From assembly GCA_018806985.1 (NCBI GenBank), contig JADANN010000468.1, positions 5,688,072 to 5,752,071 of the forward strand: a stretch of DNA of 64,000 bases. The letters are read 5' to 3'. Position 1 is the first letter of the stretch, and the number at the start of each line of letters is the position of its first letter. This DNA is from Angiostrongylus vasorum. Lineage: Eukaryota > Nematoda > Chromadorea > Rhabditida > Metastrongylidae. The notes below the pieces were generated by a model. It was not told the origin of the DNA, did not search any database, and saw nothing but the letters and a program-made list of their open reading frames with translations. Below, in pieces: positions 57,101 through 64,000 of this stretch. The position numbers were made by a program, and so were the translations under genes.

Positions 57101-58558
57101 TTTGTTCTTTTACACCTAGTTCTTCTATTGCATTACTGGTGAGGTTAAGGTCCTCATGCGCCGTGAATTGTGGAACGAGAAACGAAAAGATGAACGAATC
57201 AATGCCATCGACGATATGATAGCCGAATTATGTGAGCAAAATGCCATTCGTCCGTTAGCACTGGAGAATTTGCCCGGGTATCAGATGGTGAGAGTGCCTC
57301 ACAAGAAGAATGCCCAGATTTATTTTTGATTTCTGATCTGTTTATTCTTATAGATTTCTTATCAAACTGTGGATAATCAAATGGAAGGCGATTTTGTGGG
57401 TCAGATCAGCTACGTATCAAGTGAGTTTAGTTAGTTATATACGTAACTGGATATTAAATGGCCCAGCCTCACAAGTAGTGTGGGTCTCACCACAGTTTCC
57501 ATTCATGTTCTTCATTCATCGTAGTGACCATAGTGCTACGAAAATGGTAACCTCAGCAGGTCACATAGCAGGAACCAGTACTCGTTTATTTGCGAATGTA
57601 GATGGTTGACGTGAGTCACGAACACGTCAGCTCATCGTGTGGATGGTCGTCCGGAAATATTTGAACTTCTTTATATCCAACCCAGTTGACGCTCGACTGA
57701 ACTTACATAGTTCTGATAAACTCAATAGCATATATCTGAATGATTCCTAAGACGTCACTTCTTAAAGCTTTAACTTAATACGGAAAATCGCAATAAATTA
57801 GCTTTTCTTCAGACTCAAAGGTTAGTGAAACAATTATGGATGACGCTTGGACTGATACCACTCCATCGATCACAACCACGAATGTGACCGACCATTTTGC
57901 CTCAATAGACTTCCATGGTGACCACAACGTACCAGCAACACACTCTTATCAAGAAGAACTGTCGCTGCATCCAACGGACCCTTTCGATATGATTCCTGCA
58001 AACATAACTGATAATAGTGAGGATTCCGCTGGTTTGTTTAGTGAGGTGGCCAGTAACAAAATTTCTACGGACGACATAAACGGACATCCGAACCACACCA
58101 GTTACAGTCAAGAGGATCCTCTTGAAGAAATCGTGGCTCATGTGGACACATTGATAATTACTAGAGATCGAATTAAAAGGAAACAGAGTAGTGCGGAGTC
58201 GACCAGTACTTCCGAACTAACCTCGTTCTCTGGAAATCTATCGTATGAATTTGAACAACTGAGCGACGATTTTGTGGACGGCATGGATGATGATGAGCAG
58301 TCACAACGAACCGATGACATTGCTAAGACAGGCGACAGAAGTCTTTGGCCAGTAAACACTTCGTTAGAAGAGGAAATTAGCTACAATGACAAAAACCATG
58401 ATGAAAACAACAGCAGGGGAAGAAGCGAAGCGGACCTAGAGATTGAAGTCATGCTGATGTCGATTTTCCCGGTCAACACAGTTCGGCAAGTTCTATCACT
58501 GAATGTCAGCAGAAATATCGACTTTCTTGCCGATCAATGCGCTGAACTGTGTGCATGA
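54162..58558 (+). CDS. NYN/PIN-domain (Regnase/N4BP1-like) ribonuclease with CUE-like C-terminus, 9 exons
   Basis: Exons: 54162-54268, 54630-54762, 54873-54934, 55430-55540, 55611-55729, 55803-55879, about 57144-57287, 57354-57420, 57813-58558. Every junction keeps phase, giving about 521 aa. The N-terminal NYN (Zc3h12a-type) RNase fold has LIVIDGCNIGRS (Asp22), AVIRWLLVRDFDVVAFLP, KLEELGLVTFTPARTGHGDR, INYDDLY (Asp107/108) and LSGDKF (Asp126), the acidic cluster that binds metal and cuts RNA. The last exon is acidic and polar (low complexity) and ends LEIEVMLMSIFPVNTVRQVL, a CUE/UBA-like helix set as in N4BP1/KHNYN-type proteins. CTGTTTAG just before AAGTGATG suggests a spliced-leader acceptor. 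Probably an mRNA-decay endonuclease (inference). Introns 3 and 6 hold SINEs. No zinc finger or KH domain is visible. Confidence 0.85.
54972..55262 (+). repeat. SINE family I in intron 3 of the NYN gene
   Basis: Head GTGGGCGCGCGGAGGGCAAT...CTTGGTTGGATCCCTCGCGC, body GCTCACCAAGCCTCCCGAAT, and tail GACTGATCAATACCGAACGC / TTTTTATCCTTTC. Diverged by roughly one change in five from the clean copies (eye estimate). Confidence 0.65.
56030..57058. repeat. SINE cluster in intron 6 of the NYN gene
   Basis: Three units. 56035-56330 (plus) has GCGAAGTGATAGTGGTGGC and CCACCCCCTTCGGGGTCGAA. 56380-56770 is family III, with CAAAGCAAGGGCTTCAGCGG, GCGGGTTCGAACCTCAC (strong B box) and TGTATTTCACATAATACTCT. 56800-57058 is family I (minus), with GCATTCGACTCCACTGATAG and CACAGGATCGAACCGAAGAA / CACGTGTGTGCAGCACTGC. 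The ORFs there are repeat shadows. Confidence 0.65.
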
Positions 58559-58580
58559 ATAGCCATGGTTGTTGTTATTA

Positions 58581-58586
58581 AATAAA
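58581..58586 (+). promoter_or_regulatory. Poly(A) signal of the NYN gene
   Basis: AATAAA, 22 nt after the stop codon. Confidence 0.7.
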
Positions 58587-58764
58587 ATTTAAGTAATATG
58601 TTAAATGATTTCGCTCAGAGCACTGCTATTGGAATCAGTATTCTAAGCTGCTTCACCTTACCTATGTACTTTTCCAAAGCACAAGAGTTTTAAGTAGTAG
58701 TTTTTTTTCCGCAAGATCACAACTGATAGTCTAATTTTCCGCACCTCGATTAGTTCCCCGCTCT

Positions 58765-58825
58765 AAAAGAAAGGAAGAAAGAAAGAAAGAAGGAAAGAAA
58801 GACCCACACACACACACACACACCA
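58765..58825. repeat. Compound (GAAA)n-(CA)n microsatellite
   Basis: AAGAAAGAAAGAAAGAAGGA followed by ACACACACACACACACACC, between the NYN and alpha-COP genes. Confidence 0.95.
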
Positions 58826-58926
58826 CACACGTTTGAAAGTTTCGCACAACTGGTTACTATAATACAGATCCGTATCGTTTCAGTACCAGATCTCACTGGA
58901 ACTTCAGGACTGATCTCCTATAAATT

Positions 58927-59133
58927 ATGAAGATGACGTACATTGTAATTGTGGGTTATACAGATTGGCACACACACAATGAAGCAATGGCATTAAAAAA
59001 TATGTTGCAAAAACCAGTGCACCGCCCACATCATAAGATGGTAGGTATAACTGTGAAAAGAGGTAAGGAATATCCATTAAATGTACACTTACATCAATCG
59101 ACTCGGAAACTGCGTCTCAAACCTGGCTGGTGA
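58927..59133 (+). CDS. Unassigned 68-codon ORF
   Basis: ATG-initiated and open for 68 codons, rich in His, Lys and Arg, ending RLKPGW-stop. No motif or splice partner seen. The surrounding 58.83-59.64 kb has no other candidate, so chance is the likeliest explanation. Confidence 0.15.
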   Translation: MKMTYIVIVGYTDWHTHNEAMALKNMLQKPVHRPHHKMVGITVKRGKEYPLNVHLHQSTRKLRLKPGW

Positions 59134-59645
59134 GCAACATAGTGGGTACGCTGGATAACGATCATGTCTGATGTGTGTACGTTAGCGATGGAAGAGTCTC
59201 ACTATGCTTTCCAAGGAGCATCAATTTGACTGAGTTTTGCCAATTTCAGATAGGAAAGTTTCAATTAATACTGATAGGCCTTATACCTAATGTTGAAAAG
59301 TTTAATATTTAATGTGTTATACAGAGCTAGATATGAAAGATTTATCACAATAGTCAAACAGTTTTATCACATTCTTACAAGCACTATTAATAAATATAAC
59401 AAAAATTAGCACAATCAAACCGTCCTTTAGTTGGAATAAATATCTTAGGTATAATCTTACATTCTTTAACCATAACGACCAAAACATACGCCACTGTCTT
59501 GCAACTTAAAAAACCTAGTGAGACCCAAAATCGGTGGCATCGTTCAAATGTAGGCGATGTAAAGTTTATATCTACAGAAGATAAATATACATAAGAAGAC
59601 AACACGAATCCCTAGTACCAAGTGAGCTTAATCTCTCCATGAAGT

Positions 59646-62600
59646 CTATTTTTGAAGTGATGAAATTCGTAATCCAATAACGTCCTTCCCGATCTCAGCC
59701 ACCTCGCAGATATCACAAACTGTTCCTTCCAAACCAGCAGAGAAGAATGCTCCACAGAATGGACATTTACACTGAGGCTTTCCTCGGTAGAGTGGTACAA
59801 AATTTCGTGAGCATATAACGAATGGATTGTGTTCGTCGTAAACCAACTCATGAGCATCCTTATTATCCTGTTCAGCAGCAGCAAGCACTTTCCTGATCTG
59901 TGCAGCAACATCGGGTTTGGGACCGAGGTCCAATAGACGTTTGCACATCGATGCGGTTGTTCGCATTTGCTTCAATTTAAAGAATGCGTTGATAGCCGTT
60001 CTCAATGTAAGAATTCGATGAATTGGTTGAAGTTCACAATGTGTGAAATACGCAAGCATTTCTGCATTCCGTTTTAACTCGGCAGGTGATGATTTGGGTA
60101 TTTCTTTTCTCGCACATTCCATTACTAGTCCGACAAGATAATTCCTACATATTTCAATGAGCTGTTCAGCTTCAGCTACCTCCTGCTTGGAAGCAACCAC
60201 AAGTAGGGGAACGAAGAGCAGAATTCTACGTAGTTTATCAATTGCATCAGCAAATTTACCAGCAGTTGTCAAGTGATAGCATCCTTGTAATCGTGATGCC
60301 AAATCAGCGAGCGTCACTGATATTGCTGGTAACCCATTCTTCCCAGATGCTTCTTGCCAATTTCTCAACGGGTAGCCAAAAAGGACTTTCGAGCTGGGCA
60401 AAGCGGAATAACACACACGAGAGCTTGCATAGACCGCTAAGAAGGCATCCTTGAAAGGCTTCCTGTTTACAACACCTATCTGGTCATGAAGCAAGCGAAA
60501 AGCTGACTCAAAAGATCCAGAAGCAACATGGTCAGCAACTAATCGGCTGTTCGACGGCCAATGCGAACTCGGTGGCTGTGCACGATTCGGAACAACAACA
60601 TCTTCAGATCCTATTGCAATCGGCACATTTGGGATAGCAAGATCTTCTTCTACATCCCAACCACCTTCGCCGTCTTCAGCAGTTCCAGCGATAATATCGT
60701 TTTCATCCACCTCAATTTCTCCATCTTCACCCACCAAGTAATCTCCTTCCTCACCCCAAACATCTCCTTCAGTAACATCAACATCATCGGCAATCGCAAA
60801 TGCAGTTGCTGCTGGTTTTTGCGAAACACCAGTTCCAGTCACCTTGCTGGGCGGAACAAGGCCCAGAAATTCGAATGGACCTCGTGAAGTTGACAAAAGC
60901 GGCCAATTCTCTTCCAATCGGAATATCGGTGGCGGTGGGACAAGGAGCTTAGCGTTGGCATCAACGGGTGGGATCGGCTGTCCTTTCGATTCCAGTTCAG
61001 AGCGCAAAAGATTAGCCTCCTCTTCATAGCCATGGGTGGCCGCTGTCAGATAAGCCAGCGAAGTCTGTCCGACACCCTTTAGTACTTTGATTCTTTCTTC
61101 TATGTCGCCAAGATACAAGGCGGTCTGATAGTGACCATGAGCATCGTTCCTCATTTGTGCGATCTTCATCATTTTAGACAACTTTTCAGTGTTACCAGTG
61201 ACGAGGTACAGGAAGGATAGTTTCTCGAAATTCTTTGTTCTTTGGTAGGCCATCTCAACAATCTGATGATTGCCTTGAATGAGAGCCGCTTCACCTAACG
61301 CTTCCCATACGGCCTTGTCATCACAAACCTTTGCAGCCTCCAGAGCGACATCAAGATTTCCGCATTCAAGAGCAAGACCAAAACGAGTCCGCTCATCTTT
61401 CACAAAGTGCAAAGCGATTTCAGGATATCCTTTCTTCTCCAAGTAACTTATGATCGACTGTCCCACTAGCGTACAACTTTTTACCATGTTTAACACTTCA
61501 TCAATACGACGATTGATAAGTGCTAACTTAAATCGATATTCGGTTGGATCGACTGGCACTTCAACAGGTGTAGCCTCTCTGTTCAGACAATAGAGCACAC
61601 TACCGCGAACAGCAAGAATATAAAGCGGTAAATCCAAGGTGCGAACGATGCCGCAATCGCCAGCAGTTAACGCATACCTGGAAATAATTTCTGGTTAAAA
61701 AAAAATAATGAGGACGTAAAGCAAAGACACCAGAAAACACTCCATTTCCTTCTTTCTAAACATATCTTCCAAAATTATTACCACTGCAACTCAACAGTGT
61801 AAAAGAGATAAGGGATAAAGCATCTGATATTGATAGTCACTCTGTAATACGCCATATATTCGACCCCAATCGAAACATCGCAGAAGTGATTGAGTCCGCA
61901 CTTTGCCTATATAACAATTCGCGGATTTCCAATACATTAAGTTAGTGCCGCTGTCCTCTCAAGCAAGTCTCGTACCAATCTGTTGATCCTAGAAAGATGG
62001 GGGCTGGGTTTGCTCGCGGCTTCCGGTTGAACCAACGACCATGTGTGCATGGTGAGGTACTGTAACCACTGCGTTACGTGGATCCTACGACTCAGCAATA
62101 ACGTAAAGTATGTGATTCCGAGCATAGACCAAATATTCTACTGATCCCAGTACTTCACGCACTTGATTAGTTTTCTCGCATCCGTCATCAACGAAGGTCT
62201 TCTTCGAAACTTTTGCGTCTGCTCTCAGCTTCTTCCTGAGAATATTTGGTCTTGGTCTTCTTCATGAACGTCCTTAAATGTTGGCCAAGCCCATCCTTTC
62301 TCGAATCCTATGAAAACCGTGATAGGGTGTTTCCACGTGGATTTTTTGAGTGACCTGATCTCATACAAGAGTGGGACCAATTTTCCGACCCCAGAGAGAT
62401 GGGAAGTCTAGTGGGGCCTGGTATGATTGAACAAGCACTTGGTTGGTTTGCCCTTCCACGTAATGAGCGGCAGTATTACCACTGCGTTTACGTTCTAATT
62501 TCTAGACAAAAAGACCGTGAATTTAATTCTAGACTGTTAAATAACCATTAATCCTCGAGAAAATTGTACTCCAGGCATGTTATCATTGTTTTAACTAAGC

Positions 62601-63931
62601 AACACTTATGAGAGGTGATCGAGACTTCAAAGTACCCCCAAGGTTTCGAGTTTTGCTCACGTCTCTGCATCTTTGTGGTTACTTTTCACACAGCAACCCA
62701 CGATGGAAAGAACAGACAGTAAACAAAAGTTAAGACATTACATTGGGATTGTTCAGATCCATACAGAAGACTGATTTCTGAAGAACTTAAAAAAATAGCA
62801 TTGAAATTGTTGTTAAGACTGAAATAAATAATAAATCATACGAGCATTTATTTCGGCCACGCTGTATACACTACGGTCTGAGATAACAAGGCATAAATCT
62901 TACTTAATGTGATTAGAGGTAGTGTATAGAAAAACACCGCCGTCATCCCACGCGCCACTCTTTACTCGAGTCGATTCCTGCTGCGTGCACAAGACCTAAA
63001 CCATTATCCCGTGATTAGTGCAATAAAAAAGGCACCACGTAAGATTTTGCACCTTAGAAATACAACACTTATAAATGAACTGATAGTCGCTAGACCTGAA
63101 CATTTACATCATTGAGGTTATCTAAATCGTATACGTGAAAACACCTCAAGCTTGCGATTTATAAGTGTTAGAGTGTGCTTGGACAACAGCGCAGCGTGCT
63201 CCATGTTTTTGGACCAAATTACGTAGCGAACTTTGCTGGCTTTTACGTGAGCCATAACTCTTTTCTGCTGTACATCAAACAGCTGAAGACCATCTTCGTT
63301 TCTGAGCAGCAGAACACCTGTCCCAGCATAGAAAAGGTCGTCCACCGGGATGTTCATCTCTATTTTACGTACCTCCTTGTTCGCAAGATCACGCAAAGAA
63401 ATCTGATGATTTTTATCTAGAACGGCAAATCTGTTGCGTGCTACCCATACAGCAGCTATTCCTGGAGAGCGACTAACAGGAGCTTCAGTGTTTCCATCGC
63501 AGTCTTTCGCAACCTTATAGATATCATAGTAGCATTGCTCCTTATTGTGTGAACGACTTGTAAGCAAAAATGAGTTTTCAGCAGGATTGTAGGACAGCGC
63601 ATAGTAGGGCTGCATAAAAGCAGCAGCAGCGCGAAGCTTAAATGTTGCCTGATCCTTGCTGAAACGATCTTTTTTTCTATCACTTGCAATATTTGTTCAA
63701 ACATACGGCAAAAAACACCGCATAAGTGATAAAATTATCCGATTGTACTTGGTGGTAAGATCAAGGCGACGAAGTTGCTTGTCCTTGATATAGAAAACGA
63801 GGTTTTCAGCAATGCAATATGCTGGTCTTTCGCGTTGAATTTTGAAGACGATCATACCATTGTCGTGACCAGCAGCAAACATATTGAGATTCGGGTGAGC
63901 TGACAGCACCCAGAATCGCTCGTTCTCATGT
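59646..63931 (-). CDS. copa-1: Coatomer subunit alpha (alpha-COP), 3' part, 4 exons in window
   Basis: Alpha-COP is the large scaffold subunit of the COPI coat and carries retrograde cargo from Golgi to ER. Exons (descending): 63931(or beyond)-63749, 63658-63145, 62995-62904, 61677-59646; junction phases agree. Exon 1 here: [20 protein letters not shown], then [12 protein letters not shown] (end of the WD40 part). Exon 2: [44 protein letters not shown]. The short exon encodes [20 protein letters not shown]. The long exon has the alpha-solenoid ([25 protein letters not shown]-type repeats, [20 protein letters not shown]), an acidic linker ([12 protein letters not shown]), and the epsilon-COP-binding C-terminus ending [20 protein letters not shown] with a CPFC...CDIC pair like a zinc ribbon. 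The N-terminal WD40 exons lie beyond the window. The 63931 acceptor (ATTTAAG) is weak; the frame stays open to the edge. Confidence 0.95.
61805..62765 (-). repeat. SINE copies in the last large intron of the alpha-COP gene
   Basis: 61805-62095: family I, minus (GGGATAAAGCATCTGATATT, GAAGTGATTGAGTCCGCACT, ACGACCATGTGTGCATGGTG). 62345-62505: family I fragment (GAGTGGGACCAATTTTCCGA, GTATGATTGAACAAGCAC). 62595-62765: family III fragment (GAGTTTTGCTCACGTCTCTG, CAACCCACGATGGAAAGAAC). Confidence 0.55.
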
Positions 63932-64000
63932 CTTAAATTTACACAGAGCTGGTCCACGTAATCATAGTACTCTAGAAAGTTCGCACGATACTGCACTAAC

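Noticed and set aside
57394..57609. 71-codon ORF overlapping exon 8 of the NYN gene
   Set aside because: Wrong frame relative to exon 8 (57354-57420), and its remainder is intron.

Overview
The window looks like nuclear DNA of a parasitic clade V (strongylid, probably hookworm-like) nematode. The basis is: several multi-exon genes with short phase-consistent introns and TTTCAG-type acceptors; nematode-style homologues (SUP-17/ADAM10, alpha-COP, an SSQ-like sperm protein); and dense old repeats (tRNA-derived SINEs, Penelope-like elements, an RTE retrotransposon, a mariner). The genus is an inference. No bacterial-type genes, viral genes, CRISPR array or rRNA were seen.

Layout. 0-28.6 kb is repeat-dominated: two long decayed Penelope-like elements (0.24-3.2 and 10.4-13.5 kb), fragments of others, small hammerhead-ribozyme-bearing elements, SINEs and unassigned ORFs. 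28.7-33.9 kb (minus) is a complete 12-exon ADAM10/SUP-17 gene whose exons I could join in phase to 897 residues. 37.2-39.5 kb (plus) is a 3-exon OCIA-domain gene (243 aa). 41.3-47.8 kb (plus) is a glycine-rich SSQ-like sperm-protein gene. Its centre is an array of about 22 tandemly duplicated mini-exons, mostly 51 nt and all phase 1-1, each coding the 17-residue unit AAGGRSTMTAVGAPMDA or a variant. 47.8-53.8 kb holds a fold-back element, SINEs, a broken RTE element and a broken mariner. 54.2-58.6 kb (plus) is a complete 9-exon NYN/PIN-domain ribonuclease gene (about 521 aa) with a CUE-like C-terminus. 59.6-63.9 kb (minus) is the 3' part of the alpha-COP gene, running off the right edge.

The genes do not form an operon or pathway: membrane shedding protease, mitochondrial/endosomal OCIA protein, sperm protein, RNA-decay nuclease and vesicle coat subunit. 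The two most noteworthy systems are (1) the mini-exon array gene, with intact and visibly broken exon copies side by side, and (2) a set of hammerhead-ribozyme motifs in Penelope-type terminal repeats and in about 240-bp elements. One of those elements sits inside a Penelope copy, flanked by a perfect 14-bp target duplication. All exon borders were set by eye from reading frame and splice sites; positions may be off by a base or two.
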